Part shown: positions 1-5,921 of the stretch, piece after piece
Layout of the letters: every line of letters starts with the position of its first letter
Numbering within the stretch: position 1 is the stretch's first letter
Source of the DNA: Fischerella sp.
GTDB lineage: Bacteria; Cyanobacteriota; Cyanobacteriia; Cyanobacteriales; Nostocaceae
NCBI GenBank assembly: GCA_026419705.1
Contig: JANZYY010000273.1
Coordinates: 1 to 6,505, forward strand
Direction of reading: 5' to 3'
Length of the DNA stretch: 6,505 bases
The notes under the pieces: model-generated
Databases searched by the model: none
The model's input: only the letters and a program-made list of their open reading frames with translations
What the model was told of the DNA's origin: nothing
Translations under genes and position numbers: made by a program

Positions 1-581
1 ATCGCTACGTACATATATTTTTGATCGACAGCGATCGCCGATCCGCCCCCTCTTCCCCACCCATGCAAGTCATCCGCCTTGCCGATCGCATCTCCATCCT
101 TATAAATTCCTACCTCTCGCGCCGCTTCATCCCAAGGACTATTAGTGTAGACAGTACCGTCAGGAGTAACATAAATACCACTTACCTGGATCTGCACCCA
201 CTTGTCACCACCACCAAAAGTATTACCTAACCAAGATGTAGTGTAGGTATTTGTAGAAGATGCTGTTTTAATACTTGTAGCGGATGTTGTGTTAGTGTTT
301 GTAGTAGATGCTGTAGAGGTATTGCTAGAAGGTTTTGTATCAGTGTTTATAGCAGGTGCTGTATAGGTATTGCTAGAATGCGTAACCTTTTCATTCAAGT
401 AGATCGCAAGGACCGTTGCAGCTGTCACTCCAGCAATCAGACCAAGTAAAAACTTGAATATTTTATGATGTTGAAAATTTCTTGTCCTCAATAAGCTCTT
501 GATACGCTGATTGAAAATCTGTATTTTCCTGAGTTGCTTTTGGTAGAAGTTGCTCATCTGACGCATGAATTTATTATTCAT
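1..581 (-). CDS. Membrane-anchored protein with Ser/Thr/Asn-rich repeat linker and probable beta-propeller (partial, 3' end off the window)
   Basis: Open on the minus strand from ATG at 581-579 to the window edge: 193 codons, no stop. An in-frame TAA lies three codons upstream, so this is the first possible ATG; Met6 and Met9 are alternatives and no strong ribosome site separates them. Residues 1-40 are basic (RIKSLLRTR, HHK). Residues 41-62 (IFKFLLGLIAGVTAATVLAIY) form one membrane helix, and the positive-inside rule puts the rest outside the cytoplasm. Residues 69-116 are a Thr/Ser/Asn-rich linker of three 16-residue repeats. From residue 117 the sequence becomes globular: WLGNTFGGGDKWVQ, then YVTPDGTVYTNSPWDEA, GIYKDGD and HGWGRGGGSAIAVDQKYMYVA. 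The alternation of 'VTPDGTVYTN' and 'AVDQKYMYVA' strands looks like blades of an NHL/PQQ-like beta-propeller. The fold is inferred and no catalytic residues can be named. Probable role: an extracytoplasmic binding or scaffold protein; specific function unknown. Confidence 0.8.
   Translation of the reverse strand, partial: MNNKFMRQMSNFYQKQLRKIQIFNQRIKSLLRTRNFQHHKIFKFLLGLIAGVTAATVLAIYLNEKVTHSSNTYTAPAINTDTKPSSNTSTASTTNTNTTSATSIKTASSTNTYTTSWLGNTFGGGDKWVQIQVSGIYVTPDGTVYTNSPWDEAAREVGIYKDGDAIGKADDLHGWGRGGGSAIAVDQKYMYVA
234..377 (-). repeat. Three tandem 48-bp repeats coding the Thr/Ser-rich linker
   Basis: Three consecutive 48-bp units (330-377, 282-329 and 234-281 in reading order) encode SSNTYTAPAINTDTKP, SSNTSTASTTNTNTTS and ATSIKTASSTNTYTTS. 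The first two units are clearly related at DNA level, both starting TCTAGCAATACC; the third is more diverged. Because 48 is a multiple of three, gain or loss of a unit would keep the reading frame, so the linker length could vary between strains. The linker joins the membrane helix to the globular domain and is rich in possible O-glycosylation residues (inference). Confidence 0.75.
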
Positions 582-930
582 CTCTAATTACTTAAAAACC
601 ATAAATTTTATTTCATTTTGACTTTCTATTTTTCTCAAAAATACTAACAAAAATATAACTTCTAATTTCCTGAGCTTTTATGATTTTTCAATATATTCAC
701 TGGCTATGCACAAATTCATCATTTTTTTCGTGATACACATACATAAAAATAGCCAAAAATATAGATAGCATACTTGATTTCACGAAAACTTTATGAAAAA
801 CACATTATTTGTTTAATTAAACGTCGGTAACATTTCATATAAATCATCGTTGGGTTGCAGTGCTCTTCCAAGATTCTTCTATAAAAGAGTAAACTATCAT
901 ACCCAAAAGTCTGATATTGACTAGGTAAGC
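582..930. other. Divergent AT-rich intergenic region with interlocked inverted repeats
   Basis: No credible gene lies in this 349-bp spacer. It separates the minus-strand propeller gene from the small plus-strand ORF, so it should hold promoters for both. A weak minus-strand promoter candidate reads TTGAGA (638-633), a 17-bp spacer, then TGAAAT (615-610). A weak plus-strand candidate has TATAAA at 880-885 with TTGCAG at 855-860, but its 19-bp spacer is longer than ideal. Two inverted repeats interlock: TGGCTAT (701-707) with ATAGCCA (749-755), and TTTTCGTGA (725-733) with TCACGAAAA (780-788). The base composition makes chance matches likely. Confidence 0.4.
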
Positions 931-1044
931 ATGAATCAAAATGTTTGTTGTGGAGGTTGTTGGCGCTGGGTTAAACTAGGTATCTTATTTTTTGTACTCA
1001 TAAGTATCATAGCTAAAGCCACCCATGCTGTGATTGGTAATTAA
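931..1044 (+). CDS. Possible small Cys-rich single-pass membrane protein (37 aa)
   Basis: ATG at 931 opens a 37-codon frame ending in TAA at 1042-1044. It is preceded by an AGG (923-925) five bases from the start, a reasonable Shine-Dalgarno placement. The product begins MNQNVCCGGCWRWVK, with three cysteines in a CCxxC arrangement. A hydrophobic stretch follows (LGILFFVLISIIA, about residues 16-28), then a short polar tail ending AVIGN. This fits a tiny membrane protein with a cytoplasmic Cys-rich head that could bind a metal or act in redox or assembly; that role is guesswork. The family is not recognised. It stands alone: the neighbour to the left is divergent and the first glycosyltransferase starts about 260 bp downstream. 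The alternative is a chance short ORF in AT-rich DNA, although the ribosome site and the clean head-plus-helix architecture argue against this. Confidence 0.45.
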   Translation: MNQNVCCGGCWRWVKLGILFFVLISIIAKATHAVIGN

Positions 1045-1201
1045 AATAAACCGCAGCTAACAGCTTTTATATTGAATATTCATTTATTCACATCTTGTAT
1101 GTAAAACATCCCTCTGGTTCTAGGAGTAGCTATTTCCACAGGGTATAGTGAAATATATCAGTTTATGCCGTATTGAAAGTATAATAAATCACCAAAAATC
1201 A

Positions 1202-1230
1202 TTGTAAATTTAATTTTTAATAGGTAAAAT
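1202..1230 (+). promoter_or_regulatory. Candidate sigma70-type promoter for the first glycosyltransferase
   Basis: TTGTAA (1202-1207) and TAAAAT (1225-1230) are separated by exactly 17 bp, matching the -35 and -10 consensus at 4/6 and 5/6 positions. Transcription would start near 1237, leaving a leader of about 70 nt before the ATG at 1306. A perfect TATAAT also lies at 1180-1185 but has no -35 partner at a usual distance. The region is AT-rich, so false positives are easy. Nothing else was recognised between 1045 and 1285 apart from a weak AGCT-AAC-AGCT hairpin followed by TTTT near 1053-1068. Confidence 0.35.
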
Positions 1231-1305
1231 ATTTTTCTGGAAACTAGCTGGGCGCAGATAATTTTTAAGACAAATATTACAATAATGCCACTAGGAAACA
1301 AACAG

Positions 1306-2472
1306 ATGGAAAGTAAAAAAGAAAACTATATTTTCCCTGCAAACATTCTCTGTGTAGGAGTAGGTTGGTTTCCGACAACACCTGGAGGGTTGGAACGATA
1401 TATATATGAACTGACTCACAAATTAGCAGCAAATCGAGACAAGATTGAATTATGCGGAGTTGGTTTACCAGAAACTGAACCCGATCGACAGATCAAGTTA
1501 ACTAACTTGGGTTCACCAAATAGTCCGATCTGGAAACGACTGTGGTCAATTCGCAATAACTTCCAGAAAACTAGAGTCAGCAAACCAGATGCAATTAATT
1601 TGCATTTTGCATTGTATAGCTTTCCAATCTTGGATTTACTGCCCAAAGAAGTACCAATTACTTTTAATTTTCATGGTCCTTGGGCATCTGAAAGTAAGCA
1701 AGAAGCAGTTCATGACCAATTAAGCGTTTTCCTCAAGCATTGGCTCATAGAAAAAAGAACTTACAATCGCTGCGATCGCTTTATAGTTCTTAGTAAAGCA
1801 TTTGGTCACATCTTGCACGAACATTATCAAATTCCTTGGCAAAAAATTCACATCATTCCTGGTGGAGTTGATACCGATCGGTTTCAACCTGACCTATTAC
1901 CCAGTGAGGCTCGTACCAAACTTGGCTGGCCGCAAGATCGGGCAATTATATTTACAACCCGCCGCTTAGTACATCGAGTTGGAATTGATAAATTGTTGCA
2001 AGCGCTAGCAGCGATCAAACCAAGAATTCCTGATTTTTGGTTGGCGATCGCCGGTAAAGGTCATCTGCAAGCAGCACTCCAACAACAAGCAACAGAATTA
2101 GCACTCAACGACCACGTTAAATTTTTAGGATTTTTACCTGATGAGCAGTTGCCCATAGCCTACCAAGCTGCTGATATAAGCGTCATGCCCAGTCAGTCTT
2201 TTGAAGGATTTGGATTGGCAGTAGTAGAATCCCTTGCATGTGGTACTCCCGTCTTATGTACCCCTGTAGGTGGAATGCCAGAAATTATAGAACCATTTTC
2301 ACCACAGTTAATCACTTCTTCCACGGAAGCCTCAGCTATTGCTGAAAAATTAGAACAGGTATTACTAAAAAAAGTGCCAACGCCTTCACGAGAAGCTTGT
2401 CGCCAGTATGTCACTGCTAATTTTGATTGGCATAAAATCGCCCAAGAGGTCAGGAAAGTTATATTAGCCTAA
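1306..2472 (+). CDS. Glycosyltransferase family 4 (GT-B fold), 388 aa
   Basis: This is a retaining GT4 enzyme that transfers a sugar from a nucleotide-sugar donor to a glycan or lipid acceptor, expected in the cytoplasm or at the inner face of the membrane. In 388-residue numbering, the N-terminal acceptor-side domain has the Gly-rich loop GWFPTTPGGLER (about 20-31) and HGPW (123-126). The hinge is PGGVDTDRF (185-193). The donor domain carries TRRLVHRVGIDKLL (218-231), AGKGHL (249-254), FLGFLPDEQL and the E-x7-E signature EGFGLAVVE (E300, E308), followed by GTPV and GGMPEII. Where most GT4 enzymes have Lys-Gly in the phosphate-binding segment, this one has Val-Gly preceded by Arg, a pattern I associate with an RRLVxRxG subfamily. 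Start choice: AGGA at 1293-1296 sits 9 bases before ATG 1306. The upstream in-frame ATG at 1285 would give 395 aa but has no ribosome site. Length is normal for the family. Donor and acceptor cannot be predicted. It is first of three co-directional glycosyltransferases, so surface polysaccharide synthesis is likely. Confidence 0.93.
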   Translation: MESKKENYIFPANILCVGVGWFPTTPGGLERYIYELTHKLAANRDKIELCGVGLPETEPDRQIKLTNLGSPNSPIWKRLWSIRNNFQKTRVSKPDAINLHFALYSFPILDLLPKEVPITFNFHGPWASESKQEAVHDQLSVFLKHWLIEKRTYNRCDRFIVLSKAFGHILHEHYQIPWQKIHIIPGGVDTDRFQPDLLPSEARTKLGWPQDRAIIFTTRRLVHRVGIDKLLQALAAIKPRIPDFWLAIAGKGHLQAALQQQATELALNDHVKFLGFLPDEQLPIAYQAADISVMPSQSFEGFGLAVVESLACGTPVLCTPVGGMPEIIEPFSPQLITSSTEASAIAEKLEQVLLKKVPTPSREACRQYVTANFDWHKIAQEVRKVILA

Positions 2473-2484
2473 CCATCCATATAC

Positions 2485-2501
2485 CCCTCTAAAAAAGAGG
2501 G
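2485..2501 (+). other. Small stem-loop just after the first glycosyltransferase
   Basis: CCCTCT (2485-2490) pairs with AGAGGG (2496-2501) across a five-A loop, 12 bp after the stop codon. The position suits a 3'-end or processing hairpin, but the next bases (tgatgcaag) are not T-rich. It is therefore not a canonical intrinsic terminator, and transcription may continue into the next glycosyltransferase. Confidence 0.35.
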
Positions 2502-2542
2502 TGATGCAAGTCTGGAAATGATTAATTTGTCTTGCTGTCTTA

Positions 2543-2591
2543 GTGTGTTTGTGGTAATCGAGATCGTCTTTAAACCACTAAAACACCAAGA
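2543..2591. repeat. Intergenic inverted repeat, relic of a dispersed element
   Basis: GTGTGTTTGTGGT (2543-2555) and ACCACTAAAACAC (2574-2586) can pair at 11 of 13 positions across an 18-nt loop. The right arm continues into ...ACACCAAGA, and 2573-2591 matches 5233-5251 at 15 of 19 positions, all four differences being transitions. That is what two decayed copies of one dispersed intergenic repeat would look like. A little further on, AACTGTATTG (2611-2620) is identical to the core of the terminal repeats of the element at 4809-5204. No gene is visible between 2473 and 2676. Confidence 0.5.
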
Positions 2592-2676
2592 TACAAAGAG
2601 CACTAACACCAACTGTATTGGGCTTTGACTTCCAGAAACACAAAATCAGTAATGACGCTCGGGGATGTAATTACCT

Positions 2677-3543
2677 ATGAAATTAAGCGTAATCATACCA
2701 TGTTTAAATGCAGCAGATACTATTTCCTTGCAACTGGAAGCGCTAGCAAAGCAGGAATGGTCTGAACCTTGGGAAGTGATCGTTGCAGACAATGGATCTA
2801 GCGATCGGACAGTAGCGATCGCCCAAAAGTACCAAGAACGTTTACCCAAGCTGCAAATTGTTGATGCATCTTCAAAACCAGGAGCCGCACACGCCCGCAA
2901 TGTTGGTGCAAGTGTTGCCAAAGGAGAAGCCTTGGTATTTTGCGACGCAGATGACGAAGTAGCCCCTGGCTGGGTAGCAGCGATGGGTAAAGCACTCTCT
3001 AAGTACGACCTGGTCGGAGGTCGAAATGAACATTGGAAACTAAATGAACCTTGGATAGTGAAAGTCTACGGTTGCGAAGAAGGTGATGGAATATTTATGA
3101 ATCACCCATATCTGCCATTACAAAGTGGCTGCAACCTTGGTGTCAAGCGTTCGCTACATGAAGCTATTGGTGGTTTCGATGAAAATATTTTTATACTCGA
3201 CGATGTTGACTACTCTTGGAGACTTCAACAAGCAGGGATAAAACCGCATGAAGTCAAAGATGCAGTAGTTCATTATCGATTTCGCAACAGCATAATTGGT
3301 ATATGCCGTCGTGCTTGGAACATGGGCCGTCAGGAAGCTTTGTTGTATAAAAAGCATCGACCTATGGGAATGCCTCAACTGATGTCATGGAAGAGTTTTG
3401 TCAGAACAGGGGTAATGTTTCCTTTGCGCTTCTTGCTGCTAAAGGTCCATGATAAAGTCAGCTTAACTCAGTGTTTAATGGATTTGGCGTGGCGTGGAGG
3501 ACAATTGCAGGGTTGTATCAAGTATGGGTATCTACCTTTTTAG
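2677..3543 (+). CDS. Glycosyltransferase family 2 (GT-A fold), 288 aa
   Basis: This is an inverting GT2-type transferase using a nucleotide-sugar donor, expected at the cytoplasmic side of the inner membrane. The start MKLSVIIPCLNAADT (1-15) is the classic first beta strand of the fold, which supports the ATG at 2677 even though the nearest purine run (GGGGA, about 2660-2664) is rather far away. VADNGSSDRT (36-45) binds the uridine/nucleotide, and KPGAAHARNVG (67-77) is the usual ribose-side helix. FCDADDEV (88-95) contains the D-x-D metal site (D90, D92). SGCNLGVKR (150-158) and GGFDENIFILDDVDYSWRL (165-183) correspond to the acceptor region, with the ED-like catalytic-base motif as D175/D176 and the W181-R182 pair. 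After residue 200 comes a basic, partly amphipathic tail (CRRAWNMGRQEALLYKKHR) that may touch the membrane; no certain transmembrane helix is present. The family is clear, the substrate is not. It lies between two GT4 genes on the same strand, 204 bp and 142 bp away. Confidence 0.93.
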   Translation: MKLSVIIPCLNAADTISLQLEALAKQEWSEPWEVIVADNGSSDRTVAIAQKYQERLPKLQIVDASSKPGAAHARNVGASVAKGEALVFCDADDEVAPGWVAAMGKALSKYDLVGGRNEHWKLNEPWIVKVYGCEEGDGIFMNHPYLPLQSGCNLGVKRSLHEAIGGFDENIFILDDVDYSWRLQQAGIKPHEVKDAVVHYRFRNSIIGICRRAWNMGRQEALLYKKHRPMGMPQLMSWKSFVRTGVMFPLRFLLLKVHDKVSLTQCLMDLAWRGGQLQGCIKYGYLPF

Positions 3544-3570
3544 GGACTTGCAAAAAAACTCCCTCATGAC

Positions 3571-3632
3571 CACCCTTCAACCTGGTTACGAGAATTTAGC
3601 AGATCCTGGCTCTTGTTTTGTTGAGAAGGGTG
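3571..3632 (+). repeat. Inverted repeat between the second and third glycosyltransferases
   Basis: CACCCTTC (3571-3578) pairs perfectly with GAAGGGTG (3625-3632). The stem extends by AAC/GTT across a two-base bulge, leaving a loop of about 38 nt. There is no T-tract after it, so it is more likely an RNA-processing hairpin or a repeat relic than an intrinsic terminator. A smaller stem, AGGGA/TCCCT (3542-3546 with 3560-3564), overlaps the stop codon of the preceding gene. Confidence 0.4.
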
Positions 3633-3685
3633 CAACATGTCAAATAAATAACCTCTTAATACTAGAAAGGTGAAAGGGTAAAATT

Positions 3686-4819
3686 ATGAAAATTCTGTTT
3701 TTAGACCAAAGCGGTAAACCAGGGGGTGCAGAACTATGCCTGATAGATATCGCTAAACCTTATCGAGATAACTGTTTAGTTGGTCTATTTGCTGATGGCT
3801 CTTTCAAAACCTTACTAGCAGAAAATCACATCCCGGTTCAAGTTCTGACCACTCAAAACATACAAGTTCGCAAACAAAGTTCTTTAGCACAAGGGTTGGC
3901 AAGTATTGGGCAACTTGTACCGTTGATTGCAAAAGTAGTGCAAACAGCTCGTGCCTACGATCTAATTTACGCCAATACTCAAAAAGCATTGGTAGTTGGA
4001 GCGATCGCCAGTTTTTTGAGCCGTCGTCCTCTGGTTTATCATTTACACGATATTCTTTCTCCTGAGCATTTCAGCAAAATCAACCGTCGCATTGCTGTCA
4101 CTGCTGCAAATCGCGCCTCATTAGTAATTGCTAACTCCCAAGCAAGTAAAACAGCATTTATAGAAGCGGGAGGACGTCCAGATATCAGCAAAGTTGTCTA
4201 CAACGGTTTTGATCCCCAAAATTATCAAATAGATGAGTTGGTTGTTAATCAAACTAGGCAAAAACTGGGACTAGAAGGGAAATTTGTAGTTGGACACTTC
4301 AGCCGTCTTGCACCTTGGAAAGGGCAACATATATTAATTGAAGCAATTGTACAATGTCCTCAACAAGTAACAGCAATTTTAGTCGGTGATGCACTGTTTG
4401 GCGAACAAGAATATGTCCAAAAGTTGCATCAACAAGTTACTACACTGGGACTAGAAAACCGAGTTAAATTTTTAGGATTTCGTTCAGATATTCCCCAATT
4501 GATGTCAGCTTGTGACTTAATAGCCCATACCTCGACAGCGGCTGAACCTTTTGGAAGGGTGATTGTAGAGGCGATGCTGTGTGGAAAACCTGTAGTCGCA
4601 GCAAAAGCAGGCGGTGCAGTAGAATTAGTAGAGCATGGTATTAATGGCTTTTTAGTCACACCAGGCAAATCCCAAGAACTCGCACAAGTAATTAATGATT
4701 GTCTTCGCAATTCAGAGAATGTAGCAACTATCGCTCATCGTGCCCGTATCACCGCCAGTCAGCGTTTTGATGTGACAAATATTAATCAGCAAATTGCCCA
4801 ATTACTAACAAATTTATAA
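3686..4819 (+). CDS. Glycosyltransferase family 4 (GT-B fold), 377 aa
   Basis: This is a second retaining GT4 enzyme, not a duplicate of the first: shared sequence is limited to family motifs. The AAAGGG at 3673-3678, seven bases before the ATG, is the best ribosome site in the window and fixes the start. The N-terminal domain opens MKILFLDQSGKPGGAE (Gly loop at 10-14), followed by YDLIYANT (91-98) and a HLHD segment (119-122). The hinge is VVYNGFDP (170-177). The donor domain has GHFSRLAPWKGQ (203-214), with the phosphate-binding R207 and K212 both present, unlike the first GT4. It continues with ILVGDALFGEQEY, KFLGFRSDIPQLM (261-273) and the E-x7-E signature EPFGRVIVE (E287, E295), then GKPVVA and the Gly-Gly of KAGGAVELV. 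Length is normal for the family. The last codons and the TAA lie inside the left terminal repeat of the adjoining MITE-like element, so the extreme C-terminus may have been reshaped by an insertion. Probable role: a step in surface polysaccharide or glycolipid assembly; donor and acceptor unknown. Confidence 0.93.
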   Translation: MKILFLDQSGKPGGAELCLIDIAKPYRDNCLVGLFADGSFKTLLAENHIPVQVLTTQNIQVRKQSSLAQGLASIGQLVPLIAKVVQTARAYDLIYANTQKALVVGAIASFLSRRPLVYHLHDILSPEHFSKINRRIAVTAANRASLVIANSQASKTAFIEAGGRPDISKVVYNGFDPQNYQIDELVVNQTRQKLGLEGKFVVGHFSRLAPWKGQHILIEAIVQCPQQVTAILVGDALFGEQEYVQKLHQQVTTLGLENRVKFLGFRSDIPQLMSACDLIAHTSTAAEPFGRVIVEAMLCGKPVVAAKAGGAVELVEHGINGFLVTPGKSQELAQVINDCLRNSENVATIAHRARITASQRFDVTNINQQIAQLLTNL

Positions 4820-5204
4820 AGCAATACAGTTCAGTTAAGGCAAATACCCCTAACCCCTCTTCAGAAAGGCAGAAATTAAAGAAATTAATTGGGTATTGCC
4901 CCCTCAAAAAACTAGGATTATCTAATTCTAAAAAAGAAAAGTCTGATACCATTTCTCTATGTCTGACACAAATCATTCTCTATAGCCGGTTGGAGAAATC
5001 TACACGTGTTTCCCAGTCAAACGAAATTGGTATTAGTTAATATAAGTATTTATTGGTGGAAAATCAGCTTTGCCTTTCTAAGTAGGGTGGGAGGATCTTT
5101 GAGGAATCAATATCACTCACAGAAACATATTGCTTTTTAAGCAGGATAATGGGAAATCTGCAAAGATTGAATTGTACTAGCTAACTGTATTGATTTATAA
5201 TTTG
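4809..5204. mobile_element. MITE-like non-autonomous element with about 28-bp imperfect terminal inverted repeats
   Basis: The left end (4809-4837) and the reverse complement of the right end (5178-5204) align over about 28 bp with 25 identities, two mismatches and two single-base gaps. The perfect core is CAATACAGTT at 4822-4831, with AACTGTATTG at 5183-5192. TTTATAA occurs in direct orientation at 4813-4819 and 5194-5200. Since TTATAA is palindromic, it could be either target duplication or part of the terminal repeat. The roughly 370-bp interior has no convincing ORF. It holds further nested inverted repeats: GGCAAATACCC with GGGTATTGCC (4839-4849 with 4891-4900), and CTGATACCATTTC with GAAATTGGTATTAG (4943-4955 with 5023-5036). 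This architecture fits a small element mobilised in trans by an insertion-sequence transposase. The family is not identified, and no transposase is in the window. Confidence 0.55.
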
Positions 5205-5235
5205 GCGTTGCATAAAATGCGGATGAAAAATGAAC

Positions 5236-5260
5236 CGCCAAGACGCCAAGAACACCAAGG
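5236..5260. repeat. Short tandem CGCCAAGA repeat, dispersed-repeat relic
   Basis: Two perfect CGCCAAGA units (5236-5243, 5244-5251) are followed by a degenerate ACACCAAGG (5252-5260). The block and its upstream bases match 2573-2591 in the gap between the first two glycosyltransferases. Similar 'CCAAGACxCCAAGA' blocks are familiar from intergenic DNA of heterocyst-forming cyanobacteria (from memory, not checked). The 64-codon ORF that crosses it is judged spurious. Confidence 0.5.
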
Positions 5261-5383
5261 ATTGAGTTGTTCGATTAAAAGAGAAAATAAAATCATCCCC
5301 CCGTCTCTGCAACGCTTATTATTTCATCTTTTTTACTTTGGGAAAATGCTTCTCATTGGTATTTTTCCGAATCTACGAATGTA

Positions 5384-5424
5384 GCCGCTGAGCGGCAGTA
5401 CTTAGGATTTAAGTATTTGTTTTT
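5384..5424 (+). terminator. Two tandem hairpins followed by a T-rich run, terminator-like
   Basis: GCCGC-TGA-GCGGC (5384-5396) is a tight GC-rich hairpin. TACTTA-GGATT-TAAGTA (5399-5415) is a perfect six-pair hairpin directly after it, followed by TTTGTTTTT (5416-5424). On the plus strand this resembles an intrinsic terminator. The nearest upstream plus-strand gene ends 565 bp earlier, so it would end either a long read-through transcript or an unannotated small RNA. The stem next to the T-run is AT-rich and may be weak. Confidence 0.35.
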
Positions 5425-5555
5425 GCATGTAAGCTTCCAGAAAATTTTGGTTTTATGTAATTTATTATACCATTTTTTCACATTCGGTTCATTATTTTAA
5501 ATGCACGGTTGTTGTAACAATAGTATAAATACATTTGTACGCGATCGCCGAGTTT

Positions 5556-5771
5556 TTACAACATGATAATTGCTTGATAACTGATGACTCGTGACTTTAA
5601 TAGTCCTAGGGATATAGTTTCCAAATCCTTGTTACTAGGTTGAACAAAAATTACAGCCTTTGACTCCGACTGGAAATGGTGCAAAATCTCATTGAGTAAC
5701 TTGATAATAGCTTGATGAATTTGATAATTTGTAACTTTGGTTATAAGATATTGTTCTTGTGTATTTCCCAC
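5556..5771 (-). CDS. Doubtful small hypothetical protein (71 aa)
   Basis: A GTG start at 5771-5769 opens a 71-codon minus-strand frame ending in TAA at 5558-5556. A GAG six bases before the start is a weak ribosome site. The product has a helical, amphipathic middle (HQAIIKLLNEILHHF, about residues 19-33), then KAVIFVQPSNKDLETISLGLL. Composition is protein-like, and purines are favoured at first codon positions. Against it: a non-ATG start, no recognised family, location in a repeat-rich gap and no operon partner. It could also be a remnant of a larger decayed gene. No function can be proposed. Confidence 0.28.
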   Translation of the reverse strand: MGNTQEQYLITKVTNYQIHQAIIKLLNEILHHFQSESKAVIFVQPSNKDLETISLGLLKSRVISYQAIIML

Positions 5772-5921
5772 TTGTATCTCAAAATTGACTTTAGTTTAAA
5801 ATCCAAAATTACAGGCGTGTCAAATTACCAAAATTAAGGGTGCTAATTTATTTAAAATCACAGTCAAGTCGGTAATAAAACCAATCCCCTGCCAGGGTGA
5901 AAAGGATTCCTATTGATAACT

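Noticed and set aside
21..230. Plus-strand ORF of 69 codons
   Set aside because: It lies antisense to the well-supported membrane/propeller gene, has no recognisable domain or ribosome site, and reads through that gene's coding sequence.
234..377. CRISPR-like or microsatellite array
   Set aside because: The repeats are contiguous without spacers, keep an open reading frame and encode a linker, so they are a coding tandem repeat.
2485..2501. Intrinsic terminator after the first glycosyltransferase
   Set aside because: The hairpin is real on paper but has no T-tract after it, so it is listed only as a stem-loop.
1416..4710. Several minus-strand ORFs of 61-93 codons opposite the three glycosyltransferases
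   Set aside because: Each is fully antisense to a gene with clear family motifs and lacks its own protein-like features; they are shadow frames.
4782..4976. Minus-strand ORF of 64 codons
   Set aside because: It spans the end of the GT4 gene and the left part of the MITE-like element, with no domain or conserved look.
5190..5384. Plus-strand ORF of 64 codons
   Set aside because: It starts inside the right terminal repeat of the MITE-like element and translates the CGCCAAGA repeat (PPRRQEHQG). No ribosome site is present.
5511..5540. NtcA binding site (GTA-N8-TAC)
   Set aside because: GTA at 5517 is followed eight bases later by ATA rather than TAC, and no gene start lies at a suitable distance.
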